Position numbers and translations under genes: made by a program. Under the pieces are notes generated by a model. That model saw only the letters and a program-made list of their open reading frames with translations. It was not told where the DNA came from and made no database searches. A DNA stretch of 64,000 bases from NCBI RefSeq assembly GCF_900230215.1, contig NZ_LT907982.1:3210001-3274000 (forward strand), written 5' to 3'. Origin of the DNA: Jatrophihabitans sp. GAS493 (lineage in GTDB: Bacteria > Actinomycetota > Actinomycetes > Mycobacteriales > Jatrophihabitantaceae). Shown here piece after piece: positions 10,881 to 22,206 of the stretch. Each line of letters begins with the position of its first letter. Position 1 is the first letter of the stretch.

Positions 10881-11794
10881 TGATCAACTTTCGTTTCCAT
10901 CTCATCTCGCTCGTCGCGATCTTCCTGGCTCTCGCCCTGGGGATCGTGGTCGGCACGACGGCTCTGAACGGGCCGATCACCACCGACCTACGGACCCAGG
11001 TGAACTCGGTGAAGGCCGATCGCGCCTCGCTGGCCGAGCAGGTGAAGACGCTGCAGGGTCAGGTCAGCGATACCGACAAGTTCGCCAGCCTCTTCGCCGC
11101 CCAGGTGGTGGCCAAGACCCTGACCGATCAGAAGGTGCTGATTCTCGGCCTGCCGGGTGCGCGGACGGACATCAAGGATGCGGTGGCCAAGGGAGTCACA
11201 GCGGCCGGCGGCACCGTCACCGGACAGCTTCAACTCACCCCGGACTACAGCGACCCTAAGCGGGCGAACGACCTTCAGGCCCTGGTCACGAGTGGCATCC
11301 AACCGACCGGGGCCACGCTGCCGCCGTCGGCCGACCCGGGTGTGGTGAGCGGCGCGATGCTCTCCTACGTACTGCTTGGAAAAGGGCAACCGACCGATCT
11401 ACAGCAGGTGCTCACCGGCTACGCATCGCTGCACATGCTGCGCGACGAGAGCAGTTCAGCGGTTGCCCCGGCCCCGCTCATCGCGGTGGTGGCATCGGGA
11501 AACCTGGCCGGGCAGAACGACGTCGCCCAGACGCAGCTGGATCTGATCGATCAGCTCCGCCAGGCTGGTGCCCACGAGGTGGTCGTCGGTGACTCGCCGA
11601 CGGCCAAGCCGGGCGGGATCATCGCCCGTATCCGGGCTGACGACACCATCAAGAGTGGCGTCTCGACGGTCGACAACGGCGACACGTCACTCGGTGAGGT
11701 GTCGGCGACGCTTGCCCTGTCCGGAGCCGCCAAATCACAGGTCGGTCACTACGGAACAGGTCCGGGCGTCGACGGTCTCTTCCCCCAGGGGTGA
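10880..11794 (+). CDS. steB: SteB/MctB-like channel protein
   Basis: Homologue of Rv1698 (MctB, reported as a copper-export outer-membrane protein) and of corynebacterial SteB, the partner of SteA. The 304-residue product has an N-terminal membrane helix (about 8-27), then a heptad-rich coiled-coil stretch (SVKADRASLAEQVKTLQGQV) and a mixed alpha/beta domain, ending in a Gly-rich tail. GTG start at the steA stop. Known data disagree on whether the main role is copper transport or septal control; the fusion-like coupling with steA favours a complex of the two. Confidence 0.87.
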   Translation: MINFRFHLISLVAIFLALALGIVVGTTALNGPITTDLRTQVNSVKADRASLAEQVKTLQGQVSDTDKFASLFAAQVVAKTLTDQKVLILGLPGARTDIKDAVAKGVTAAGGTVTGQLQLTPDYSDPKRANDLQALVTSGIQPTGATLPPSADPGVVSGAMLSYVLLGKGQPTDLQQVLTGYASLHMLRDESSSAVAPAPLIAVVASGNLAGQNDVAQTQLDLIDQLRQAGAHEVVVGDSPTAKPGGIIARIRADDTIKSGVSTVDNGDTSLGEVSATLALSGAAKSQVGHYGTGPGVDGLFPQG

Positions 11795-11869
11795 GCGCGT
11801 AGTCCGAGCGGCCTGGCAGAAATGTGGCGCGCCTTTGCGAGCTGCACACATCGAGACCTCTGGCGTGTT

Positions 11870-14419
<2,550 letters not shown>

Positions 14420-14421
14420 CG

Positions 14422-15351
14422 TTGGCCGACGTCGCACCCGCCGTTGTGGTCCGCAGCTTCACCGACCACCTAGCTGTCGAGCGGGGGTCGGCCGCGAACA
14501 CACTCTCCTCCTACCGCCGGGATCTCGCCCGATACCTCGCGTACCTCGACCTGACCGGCATCTCATCCTTTGCCGCGATTGATTCGGCCACCGTTAGCGG
14601 CTTCCTCACCTACCTGCGAACTGGGGACGAAGAGCATCAGGCGCTCTCGCCCGCATCGGCGGCCCGGGCGATCGTGGCGGTGCGCGGCCTGCACCGCTTC
14701 GCAGTCCGCGACGGGATAGTCGTCCATGATGTGGCGCACGAGGTTCGACCACCGGTATCGCCTCGACGGCTGCCGAAGGCGATCAGCATCGATGACGTCG
14801 CCCGTCTGCTTGAGGCGGCCGGCATCGACGACACACCCCTGGCGCTTCGCGACCGCGCACTGTTGGAGTTGCTGTACTCGACCGGCGCTCGCATCTCGGA
14901 GGCGGTCGGGCTCGTGGTGGATGAGCTGGATCTGGCCGATCGCACCGTCCTGCTCAGTGGGAAGGGCGGCAAGCAGCGCCGGGTGCCGCTCGGCTCGTAC
15001 GCGGCCGATGCCGTGCAGGCCTACCTCGTTCGGGCCCGGCCGACGCTCGCCGCTAAGGGGCGCGGAACCCACGTCGTATTTCTGAACGCCCGAGGTGGAG
15101 CGCTCTCCCGGCAATCGGCGTGGACGGTGCTGCGCAGTGCAGCGGATAAGGCGGGCCTGACTGCCGAGATCTCGCCCCACACGATGCGTCACTCGTTCGC
15201 CACCCATCTCATGGAGGGGGGAGCCGATGTGCGAGTTGTCCAGGAATTATTGGGACATTCTTCGGTGACAACCACCCAGATCTACACCCTGGTCACGGTC
15301 GACCGGCTCCGCGAGGTCTACGCCTCAGCCCACCCGCGAGCATTGGGCTGA
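14422..15351 (+). CDS. xerD: tyrosine recombinase XerD
   Basis: Site-specific recombinase that resolves chromosome dimers at dif with XerC. The N-terminal core-binding SAM-like domain is followed by the catalytic domain with [11 protein letters not shown] (first Arg), the catalytic Lys in [30 protein letters not shown] (His-x-x-Arg) and [13 protein letters not shown] (His and nucleophile Tyr). 309 residues. TTG start 2 nt after the Nudix stop; a downstream GTG (codon 9) is possible. The pyrG-nudix-xerD run matches mycobacteria. Confidence 0.94.
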   Translation: MADVAPAVVVRSFTDHLAVERGSAANTLSSYRRDLARYLAYLDLTGISSFAAIDSATVSGFLTYLRTGDEEHQALSPASAARAIVAVRGLHRFAVRDGIVVHDVAHEVRPPVSPRRLPKAISIDDVARLLEAAGIDDTPLALRDRALLELLYSTGARISEAVGLVVDELDLADRTVLLSGKGGKQRRVPLGSYAADAVQAYLVRARPTLAAKGRGTHVVFLNARGGALSRQSAWTVLRSAADKAGLTAEISPHTMRHSFATHLMEGGADVRVVQELLGHSSVTTTQIYTLVTVDRLREVYASAHPRALG

Positions 15352-15416
15352 ACTCGTCAATGAGGTAGCCTCGCTGACGTAAGTAGAGATCAGCAGCTAG
15401 GGAGTTTTAGTAACCA

Positions 15417-16334
15417 ATGGCTAAGTCGACAAACAGCGACTCCGAGTCTGCTACCGAACTCTTCAGTGTCGACAAGTCCAGTCCCGCGGTGAGCGCCGTC
15501 AAGTCGGTGGATCCTGCGGCGGCCCGGGTGAAGCGGCCTCTCATCGAGCCGAAGCCGTTGGATCGACATGGCCCGGCGCGCGTCATCGCCCTCTGCAATC
15601 AGAAGGGTGGCGTCGGCAAGACCACGTCGACGATCAACCTCGGTGCTGCCCTGGCCGAGTTCGGTCGCCGGGTGCTGCTCGTTGATTTCGATCCGCAGGG
15701 TGCCCTGTCGGTCGGACTCGGCGTCCAGCCGCATCAGCTGGAGCGAACTGCCTACAACCTGCTCATGGAGCGGGATGTCAGCATCGACGATGTCGTGCTA
15801 AAGACGAGTGTCTCCGGTCTTGACATGCTCCCGAGCAACATCGACCTCTCCGCCGCCGAGGTTCAGCTGGTGGGGGAGGTGGCCCGTGAACAGGCGCTGG
15901 CCCGAGCTTTGAACCCGGTGCTCGACGACTACGACTTCGTCCTCATCGATTGCCAGCCGTCGCTCGGTCTGCTGACCGTCAACGCGCTCACACTTGCCGA
16001 AGGCGTCATCATTCCCCTCGAATGCGAATTCTTCAGTCTCCGCGGGGTCGCGCTTCTCATCGACACGATCGAGAAGGTGCGTGAACGCCTGAACCCGAAG
16101 CTGAAGCTGGAAGGCATCCTGGCCACCATGTACGACGGCCGGACCCTGCACAGTCGCGAGGTGTACGCGCGCGTCCTCGAAGCCTTCGGTGACAAGGTCT
16201 TCGATACGGTCATCGCCCGGACGGTCCGCTTCCCGGAGACCACCGTGGCCGGCGAGCCGATCACGACGTGGGCCAGTTCGTCGGCTGGAGCGCTGGCCTA
16301 CCGCAATCTTGCTCGCGAGGTTCTCGCACGATGA
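15417..16334 (+). CDS. parA: ParA/Soj-family ATPase next to scpAB
   Basis: A 305-residue MinD/ParA-type ATPase. After a ~50-residue disordered N terminus it has the deviant Walker A CNQKGGVGKTTS (60-71), the DFDPQG switch I and the IDCQPSLG motif. It is the scpA-linked paralogue found in actinobacteria (Rv1708 type), not the oriC parA of the parABS locus; no parB follows. AGGGAG lies upstream of the ATG. It overlaps the next ORF by 4 nt (ATGA) and leads a coupled chain into scpA and scpB, suggesting a role with the SMC-kleisin complex. Confidence 0.92.
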   Translation: MAKSTNSDSESATELFSVDKSSPAVSAVKSVDPAAARVKRPLIEPKPLDRHGPARVIALCNQKGGVGKTTSTINLGAALAEFGRRVLLVDFDPQGALSVGLGVQPHQLERTAYNLLMERDVSIDDVVLKTSVSGLDMLPSNIDLSAAEVQLVGEVAREQALARALNPVLDDYDFVLIDCQPSLGLLTVNALTLAEGVIIPLECEFFSLRGVALLIDTIEKVRERLNPKLKLEGILATMYDGRTLHSREVYARVLEAFGDKVFDTVIARTVRFPETTVAGEPITTWASSSAGALAYRNLAREVLAR

Positions 16335-16465
16335 ACAACGACACCACCGAATCGAAAGGCCGCGACATGAGTCTTCAGCGCAGCAATGTCCGGACGAGGG
16401 CGGAGTCTCGACCGGAGCTTCCCTCACCGACCGCCTCCCGGTTCATTCACGGCGCTACTCGATGA
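16331..16465 (+). CDS. possible 44-residue translationally coupled small ORF
   Basis: ATG at 16331 overlaps the parA stop (ATGA) and its TGA at 16463-16465 overlaps the next ATG (16462) the same way. The product is polar and Arg/Ser-rich with no membrane helix. GCGAGG stands about 10 nt before its ATG, while the following gene lacks any Shine-Dalgarno, so ribosomes finishing this ORF could start the next one. Third codon positions look moderately G+C-rich. I do not recognise a family; it may be a coupling leader rather than a functional protein. Confidence 0.4.
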   Translation: MNNDTTESKGRDMSLQRSNVRTRAESRPELPSPTASRFIHGATR

Positions 16466-17022
16466 GCCGCCGTACCAGCCTCCCCGGTGCCGCCGAGCTC
16501 TTCCGGACCACGGCGGCGCCGCTCACCGCCGAACCGGCGGAGCCAGCTGCGAGTGAGCCGGCCCAGGTCGACACCGCGCACCCGACGGCGGCGCAGCCCG
16601 GCGCCGTGCTGGCCGAACCTCGCCAGCTGAACTCTGTCTCGGCCATCGACATTGAGGCCGAGACGCTGGCCGAGCCGGCGCCGGTCGTCCGCGATGTCGA
16701 GCCCGCCGCGTTCGCCGCTGCCCCCCGGCGCCCGGCTGCTGCTCCTGCTGCGCGCGCCACCGCGGTGCGAAACACCCGCCGAATTCGCGCCGTCGCGGAT
16801 CGAGCTCCCTCGGGGAGGGAGCGGCACGAAGAGAAGATCACCGTGTATTGCTCGCCGGAGGAGCTGCTCGACCTTGAGTCGGCGCGGCTGCATTTGCGGG
16901 CCGAACACGGACTTGCGGTTGACCGTGGCCGAATCGTGCGAGAGGCACTGGCCGTCGTCCTGGCCGACCTCGAGGCAAAGGGTGAGTCGTCGATCCTGGT
17001 ACGACGACTGCGCGAGGCGTGA
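16462..17022 (+). CDS. ribbon-helix-helix-like protein between ParA and ScpA
   Basis: A 186-residue protein with two parts: residues 1 to ~110 are Ala/Pro/Glu-rich and probably disordered, and the C-terminal ~65 residues contain EEKITVYCSPEELLDLESAR and DRGRIVREALAVVLADLEAK. This strand-helix-helix pattern fits a ribbon-helix-helix (Arc/MetJ-type) DNA-binding fold. Streptomyces has an uncharacterised gene at the same place. Its position after a ParA suggests a DNA-binding partner of the ATPase. Overlaps scpA by 4 nt (GTGA). The fold call is from pattern, not alignment. Confidence 0.75.
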   Translation: MSRRTSLPGAAELFRTTAAPLTAEPAEPAASEPAQVDTAHPTAAQPGAVLAEPRQLNSVSAIDIEAETLAEPAPVVRDVEPAAFAAAPRRPAAAPAARATAVRNTRRIRAVADRAPSGRERHEEKITVYCSPEELLDLESARLHLRAEHGLAVDRGRIVREALAVVLADLEAKGESSILVRRLREA

Positions 17023-18089
17023 GTTCGACGGAGCCAACAACGCAGTTGCCGCAGCCGCCCGAAGGGACGGCGCATTCCGAAACCAGTGACTCGGCTCCGG
17101 ATTCGGCACCCCGCGGCGATTCGAATGCTGACCAGTCGAACGCCGATCAGCCGACCGGGCGCTCGCCGCTTCCCGACGGCGCCCAGCTCGCCCCGCCGGC
17201 ATTGTTGCTGGCCCGCCCCGACGCATTCTCGGTCAGCCTGGACAATTTTGAAGGCCCGTTCGACCTCCTCCTGAGCCTTATCGCCAAGCGGCAGATGGAT
17301 GTAACCGAAGTTGCCCTGTCGCAGGTGACCGACGACTTCATCGCGTATCTGAGCGCGTCGGAGGAGTGGGACCTGGGTCAAGCTACCCAGTTCCTCGTGG
17401 TCGCCGCGACCCTGCTCGACTTGAAGACCGCCCGTCTGCTGCCGTCGGCCGAGGTCGAGGACGAGGAAGATCTGGCGCTGCTCGAGGCACGGGATCTGCT
17501 GTTCGCCCGGTTGTTGCAGTACCGGGCCTACAAGCTGGCGGCCGCATACTTCGCCGAGCTCGACCGAGCGCAGGCGCTGCGGCACCCGCGTTCGGTCGAG
17601 CTCGACACCGAGTTCTCACAACTTCTGCCAGAGGTGGAGATCGGCGTCTCGGCCGATCGCTTCGCGATTCTGGCCGCCCGGGCCATGGCGCCGCGGCCGG
17701 TTCCAGTGGTCGGGATCGATCACATCCATTCGGTGCGGGTGAGCGTCCACGAACACATGCAGATCATTCGTGAGCGGATACGGCAGGCCGGTTCGGCTAC
17801 CTTTCGGGCGCTCGTGGCTGACTGCGGCTCGACGCTTGAGGTGGTGGCCCGATTCCTCGGCCTGCTGGAGCTCTACCGTGAAGGGAGCGTCGCGTTCGAT
17901 CAGGCCGCAGCGTTGGCTGAGCTTCGGGTTCGATGGGTGAACTCGGCCGCCGCGCAGAGTGACCGTGAGGCCGCAGCTGCCGAGGAGCCGGCGGCTGCTC
18001 CGCCAGTCGCGGCAGATAGTGGATTTGTCGATTCAACGATGTCAACAGATGACGAGACTGAGCGTTCGGTCGATGAGGAGTACGGATGA
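17019..18089 (+). CDS. scpA: segregation and condensation protein A (kleisin)
   Basis: Kleisin subunit that bridges the SMC ATPase heads in the bacterial condensin. After ~70 disordered residues the core starts with FSVSLDNFEGPFDLLLSLIA and continues with the QMDVTEVALSQVTDDFIAY helix; the C-terminal winged helix includes FLGLLELYREGSVAFDQ. A further acidic tail of ~40 residues follows. 356 residues, longer than the usual ~250-280 because of both tails. GTG start overlapping the RHH gene; overlaps scpB by 4 nt. Confidence 0.94.
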   Translation: MSSTEPTTQLPQPPEGTAHSETSDSAPDSAPRGDSNADQSNADQPTGRSPLPDGAQLAPPALLLARPDAFSVSLDNFEGPFDLLLSLIAKRQMDVTEVALSQVTDDFIAYLSASEEWDLGQATQFLVVAATLLDLKTARLLPSAEVEDEEDLALLEARDLLFARLLQYRAYKLAAAYFAELDRAQALRHPRSVELDTEFSQLLPEVEIGVSADRFAILAARAMAPRPVPVVGIDHIHSVRVSVHEHMQIIRERIRQAGSATFRALVADCGSTLEVVARFLGLLELYREGSVAFDQAAALAELRVRWVNSAAAQSDREAAAAEEPAAAPPVAADSGFVDSTMSTDDETERSVDEEYG

Positions 18090-18901
18090 GCCACCCCGAC
18101 GCAGCACCCCATGAGCTGGCTGACTTGGGGGATCCTCATGCGGCACCGGAGGGTGGAGACATGAGCGCGCCGGTGGATGCTGCGCCGATCGCTCCAGAGG
18201 CAGACGCACCGGTGGCATCCGCCGGCGAGCCGTTCGAACCCGCATCGGCCGACGCATTCCAGCAGGGCGATCTGGGGGAGGGCGATCTGGCGGTGGCGGG
18301 TTCGTCCGAGCGGGAGGACAGGACGGAGATCGATGGACTTCCGCGTCCTGACCTGGACGATCCACAGGTTCTCGTCGCCGCGATCGAGGCGATTCTCTTC
18401 GTGGTGGAGGCGCCGGTGACCGGCGCGCAGCTGGCTGTGGCCCTGCAACGTCCGACCTCCGAGGTGGACGACGCGCTGGCCCGGCTCGCCGGTCAGCTGG
18501 ATGAGCGGGGGAGCGGGCTCGAGCTTCGAAGTGTCGCCGGTGGTCACCGCCTCTTTACCCGTCCGATACTGAGCTCGGTGGTTGAGGCGTTTCTGCTCGA
18601 GGGGCAGCGAAGCAAACTCAGCCAGGCAGCGCTGGAGACGCTGGCCGTCGTGGCCTACCGCCAGCCGGTCACGCGAGCACGTATCTCGGCGATCCGCGGG
18701 GTGAACGTTGACGGAGTGGTTCGGACTCTGGTCACCCGCGGGCTGATCGTCGAAGCGGGGAGCGACCCGGATACCGGCGGGGGTGTCTACCGGACCACCG
18801 AAGTCTTCCTCGAGCGGCTCGGCCTCGACTCAATATCCGAGCTTCCGTCTCTTGCTCCACTGCTACCTGAGTTAGATATGCTCGAAACCGATGAACTGTA
18901 A
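18086..18901 (+). CDS. scpB: segregation and condensation protein B
   Basis: Partner of ScpA in the SMC complex, built of two winged helices. The first contains AAIEAILFVVEAPVT (about 94-108), the second SQAALETLAVVAYRQPVTRA and IRGVNVDGVVRTLVTRGLI. The N-terminal ~90 residues are acidic and probably disordered. 271 residues. The ATG overlaps the scpA stop, which fits a fixed ratio of the two proteins. An 18-nt gap separates it from rluB. Confidence 0.94.
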   Translation: MSHPDAAPHELADLGDPHAAPEGGDMSAPVDAAPIAPEADAPVASAGEPFEPASADAFQQGDLGEGDLAVAGSSEREDRTEIDGLPRPDLDDPQVLVAAIEAILFVVEAPVTGAQLAVALQRPTSEVDDALARLAGQLDERGSGLELRSVAGGHRLFTRPILSSVVEAFLLEGQRSKLSQAALETLAVVAYRQPVTRARISAIRGVNVDGVVRTLVTRGLIVEAGSDPDTGGGVYRTTEVFLERLGLDSISELPSLAPLLPELDMLETDEL

Positions 18902-18919
18902 ACTTGAGATTGAGACGTA

Positions 18920-19675
18920 ATGTCACCAGCTGAACTGCCGGACGGGATTCGCCTCCAGAAGGTGCTATCGGCCGCCGGTCTTGGCTCCCGACGCAAGTGC
19001 GAGGAACTCATCGCCGACGGCCGGGTCAGTGTCGACGGCGTAGTCGTCGAGGAGATGGGGCGACGGGTCGATCCGCTCGTGGCCGTGATTCACGTCGACG
19101 GAGCCCGGGTGAATGTCCGCCAGGATCTGGTGTACCTCGCGCTGAACAAGCCTCTCGGCGTGCTGAGTGCCATGTCCGACGATCGTGGCCGCCCGACGGT
19201 GGGCGACCTGTTGACTGGTCAGCCGGAGTCGGTGTTTCATGTCGGTCGATTGGATGCGGACACGGAGGGGCTGTTACTGCTGACGAACGACGGCGAACTG
19301 GGGCATCGCCTCATGCACCCCTCCTTCGGTGTCGTGAAGACGTACGTAGCCGAAGTTGATGGAGCGGTTCGCAAGGATCTCGGGCGGCGGTTACGGGCCG
19401 GTGTTGAACTCGAGGATGGCCCAGTGAAGGTTGACGGATTCCGGCTCATCCAGACGTCAGGTGAGCTCTCGCTCGTGGAGGTCTCTCTGCATGAAGGTCG
19501 CAATCGGATCGTGCGCAGAATGCTCGATGAGGTCGGCCACCCGGTTCGCAGTTTGGTGCGCACTGCGATCGGGCCGGTGCGCCTAGGCGGCCAACGAAGC
19601 GGCTCAATCCGAACCCTTAGCCGCACCGAACTCGCGGAGCTTCACGCTCTTGTCGACAAACAGATAGACCTGTAA
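18920..19675 (+). CDS. rluB: 23S rRNA pseudouridine synthase RluB type
   Basis: Isomerises a uridine in 23S rRNA (position 2605 in the E. coli enzyme). N-terminal S4 domain (RLQKVLSAAGLGSRRKCEEL, about 11-30), then the catalytic loop VGRLDADTEGLLLLTNDGE with the nucleophile Asp, and the RsuA-family HEGRNRIVRRMLDEVGHPV segment. 251 residues, normal length. It ends the scp operon; the 798-bp gene-free stretch follows. The last codons contain GTCGACAAACAG, also found at the start of parA. Confidence 0.94.
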   Translation: MSPAELPDGIRLQKVLSAAGLGSRRKCEELIADGRVSVDGVVVEEMGRRVDPLVAVIHVDGARVNVRQDLVYLALNKPLGVLSAMSDDRGRPTVGDLLTGQPESVFHVGRLDADTEGLLLLTNDGELGHRLMHPSFGVVKTYVAEVDGAVRKDLGRRLRAGVELEDGPVKVDGFRLIQTSGELSLVEVSLHEGRNRIVRRMLDEVGHPVRSLVRTAIGPVRLGGQRSGSIRTLSRTELAELHALVDKQIDL

Positions 19676-20473
19676 AGAGCTAAAACGGTAGGTCGCGTGA
19701 ACGGCATATTGTTTTATCGGCTGTTACGCACGCGAGTGAGTTGCTGATGGATCTCTCTCTATGTCGATATAGCTACGTGTGGATGCTGGCCGGCCACTTG
19801 GCGTCCTGAAACCCCGAGTCACTATGTCGACTTGTGCGTTCGACCCCTCGGATTGAGGCATCCGCTCGAGGTGCCCTGCTCCGGGTGATTACGCCCGCGT
19901 TTAAACGCTAAGTCGATAAAACGTTGGGGCTACCAGCGGCTGGAGAAGCGGAGGCGGCGCGCGCTGGCTGGGATGGGCTGTCGGGAGAATCGCGTCGACC
20001 GTACGCCGCCTGCGCTAATTGTCGACTTATCACCGTCGCTGCCACGTTGCGGGGTCGTGCCGCGCGGCAGTCCCCGGCAGCATGCCTATAACGTGAGTCG
20101 ACATAGAGGTAAAGCGGGTTAGCCGCAGAGCGGTACAACCTGATACAGCTATATCGTTGAGTGGTGGAGCATCTTGATCGGTTAAGCCATAAAAGGGTGA
20201 ATCGGTGATACGTCAAGGGGATTAGTCGTTGCAGCGACATAGACTGAAAGCGATAGGCCTCGAAATCGTTGTGTCGGTACATCTGTGTATCGATCTCGAG
20301 TGATAGAAGTAGATCGAGGATTTGGTGTCGCTCCCGCAGGCCGCGACGTGCCCCAAGCTGGCAATAGGCCGGCAAATCGTCGGCGGTCGTCCCGGCTCGC
20401 AGGTCTGGCCGAAGGGTCGTGCACAGGGTGAAGCGGTGGACCAGTTGGATTTCAACCGGAGGTAGAACGCAGG
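19676..20473 (+). other. 798-bp gene-free stretch with a TCGA-centred motif family
   Basis: No convincing gene on either strand and the base composition is visibly less G+C-rich than the neighbours. A short motif close to the palindrome TATGTCGACATA recurs: 19760-19771, 19823-19834, 19909-19920, 20019-20030, 20095-20106 and, weaker, 20232-20242. A hairpin candidate (CGCGTG/CACGCG) lies just after rluB around 19692-19736. The right end holds the aroH Shine-Dalgarno (GGAGGT, 20458-20463). Such a length is exceptional in this compact window, so a regulatory or structural DNA role is plausible. Confidence 0.5.
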
Positions 20474-20971
20474 ATGGTTTCGGGTGTACAGGGCGAGGGC
20501 GTATTCGTCGTCGAGACGGGGCGTAAGCCCGACGATGAGCCCGATCAAGCCGGCGGCGAATCGGACGGGCAGGCGGAACAGGCCGGGCAGGCCGGTTCTG
20601 TGGCGCCCCCAAGCGTGCGCGCGGTGCGTGGAGCGAATCAGATCGACTCTGACGATCGCGACGCGATTCTGGCCGGCACCGCTGACCTGGTTACCGAGGT
20701 TATGCAGCGAAATGCGCTCAGCGCTGACGACATCATCAGCATCATCTTCACGGCTACGCCGGACCTGACGGCCGAGTTTCCGGCCTACGCGGCTCGCCAG
20801 CTCGGGTTGACCGACGTTCCGTTGCTCTGCTCCACCGAGATCTCAGTCCCGGGCGCCATGCCGCGGGTTCTGCGTCTGCTGGCGCATGTTGAGACACGGC
20901 GTACGAGAGCTGAGATCAGGCATGTCTACCTCGGGGGAGCCGCCGCGTTACGGACCGACCTTCCGCAGTAG
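20474..20971 (+). CDS. aroH: chorismate mutase, AroH class
   Basis: Catalyses chorismate to prephenate for Phe/Tyr synthesis. The AroH core starts at VRAVRGANQIDSDDRDAIL (about 49-67) and has PDLTAEFPAYAARQLG, CSTEISVPGAMPRVLRLLAH with the active-site Arg, and the final HVYLGGAAALRTDL with the Tyr and Arg. The core is ~117 residues; an extra ~48-residue Gly/Gln-rich N terminus is unusual, but the ATG at 20474 has a good GGAGGT 10 nt upstream. No tyrA is next to it. Confidence 0.92.
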   Translation: MVSGVQGEGVFVVETGRKPDDEPDQAGGESDGQAEQAGQAGSVAPPSVRAVRGANQIDSDDRDAILAGTADLVTEVMQRNALSADDIISIIFTATPDLTAEFPAYAARQLGLTDVPLLCSTEISVPGAMPRVLRLLAHVETRRTRAEIRHVYLGGAAALRTDLPQ

Positions 20972-21204
20972 GGGTGGCTTGGCCGGCGTTTGGACGCAGT
21001 CTCCTGGTCCCAGATCGGTTATTTCTCAACTGCTGAGTTAGCCATCGGTAGGCTCAGAGCTTCACGTTTAACCTGATAGTTAGTCTGAACCACTGTATTC
21101 GTAGTTGACTGTCGGGCGTATCGGCCTCAGGCCCGTCGGCCGTATCCTCGGTAGTTGGACCGCCGGTCCCCGCTGGATCACAACCGATTGAAGGATTTGA
21201 GAAC

Positions 21205-22038
21205 GTGAGTTCGACCGAGGCCCCGGTGAGCATGGGCATTCCGAAATCGGCGGCCCGCTCGCCACAGACGGCCGGGGATCACCAACTACTTGAACGCGGG
21301 GCGGCCGCTGGCTCGCAGAGCGCGGACGACCGTGAAGGCGTCAATTCCTCCTACCTTCCGGTGATCGCCCTGGACGGACCCTCCGGGACGGGCAAGTCGA
21401 CCGTGGCGCAGGCTCTGGCCCGCCGACTCGGCCTCCGTTACCTGGACACCGGCGCGATGTACCGTGCCGCCACTGTCGCGGTGCTCGACGCCGGCGTCGA
21501 ACTCGATGATGCGGTGGCGGTAGCCACGGCGGTCGCTGGAAGCGACATCCAGGTCAGCACCGACCTTGCTGACCGCAACACCTACCTGGGGTCCCGCGCC
21601 GTCTCGCAAGAGATTCGCGGCGAAGCGGTGACGTTAGCCGTCAGCAAGGTGTCGGCTGTGCCGGCCGTGCGCGCGCAGCTGGTAGCGGCACAGCGCGACC
21701 TCATCGGTTCCGGTGGAATCGTGGTCGAGGGACGGGATATCGGTTCGGTCGTGTGGCCGCAGGCGGCCCCCAAGATTTATCTCACCGCCGATGAAGAGGT
21801 GAGGGCTCAGCGCCGCTCTCGCCAGTTGGCCAAGGGAGATCCGATCGAGGCTGTTCGACGCGACCTTGAGCGGCGAGACGCCTTCGACAGCTCGCGCCGA
21901 ACGAGCCCGCTGACCCGCACCGATGACGCCGTCGAAGTTGACACGACGTATCTATCCATCGATGAGGTAGTTAATGTCCTTGTCGACTTATGTGTAAATG
22001 ATCGACCGATTCTCTCCGGACCCGGCCGGCGCGGCTAG
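21205..22038 (+). CDS. cmk: cytidylate kinase
   Basis: Phosphorylates CMP/dCMP. The P-loop IALDGPSGTGKST is at about 54-66 after a ~50-residue N-terminal extension without obvious fold. The CMP-binding region YLDTGAMYRAATVAVLDAGV and the GGIVVEGRDIGSVVWP and Lid-like RRSRQLAKGD segments follow. GTG start with GAAGGA about 12 nt upstream; the extension may instead mean a later start. The 3' coding end contains TTGTCGACTTAT, identical to one motif of the 19.7-20.5 kb stretch. In mycobacteria cmk also precedes der. Confidence 0.93.
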   Translation: MSSTEAPVSMGIPKSAARSPQTAGDHQLLERGAAAGSQSADDREGVNSSYLPVIALDGPSGTGKSTVAQALARRLGLRYLDTGAMYRAATVAVLDAGVELDDAVAVATAVAGSDIQVSTDLADRNTYLGSRAVSQEIRGEAVTLAVSKVSAVPAVRAQLVAAQRDLIGSGGIVVEGRDIGSVVWPQAAPKIYLTADEEVRAQRRSRQLAKGDPIEAVRRDLERRDAFDSSRRTSPLTRTDDAVEVDTTYLSIDEVVNVLVDLCVNDRPILSGPGRRG

Positions 22039-22206
22039 CCGCTGCTACGGCACAGTCGCGCGGGATTGATCGGCACGGTGGGCGTGATTGACCGGCCAGC
22101 GGCCGAATCGTGGGACAGTAGTACAGCCGCTGCGTACTCCCGCGCCCGAGCCGGCGACCAGCAGGATTCGGTCTGAGTCCACAGAATCAACGATGGAGCA
22201 GTACAA

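Noticed and set aside
15417-16334. Classical parABS locus
   Set aside because: No parB follows and no parS-type TGTTTCACGTGAAACA sequence was found nearby; this is the scpA-linked ParA paralogue.
16189-16461. Extension of the RHH gene frame back into parA
   Set aside because: It contains no usable start between the parA stop and 16462, and the earlier part is out of frame within parA.
19908-20612. 234-codon minus-strand frame across the long intergenic stretch
   Set aside because: Arg/Pro-rich start and no recognisable domain; it runs over the aroH ribosome-binding site and start. No Shine-Dalgarno seen. A degraded gene cannot be fully excluded.
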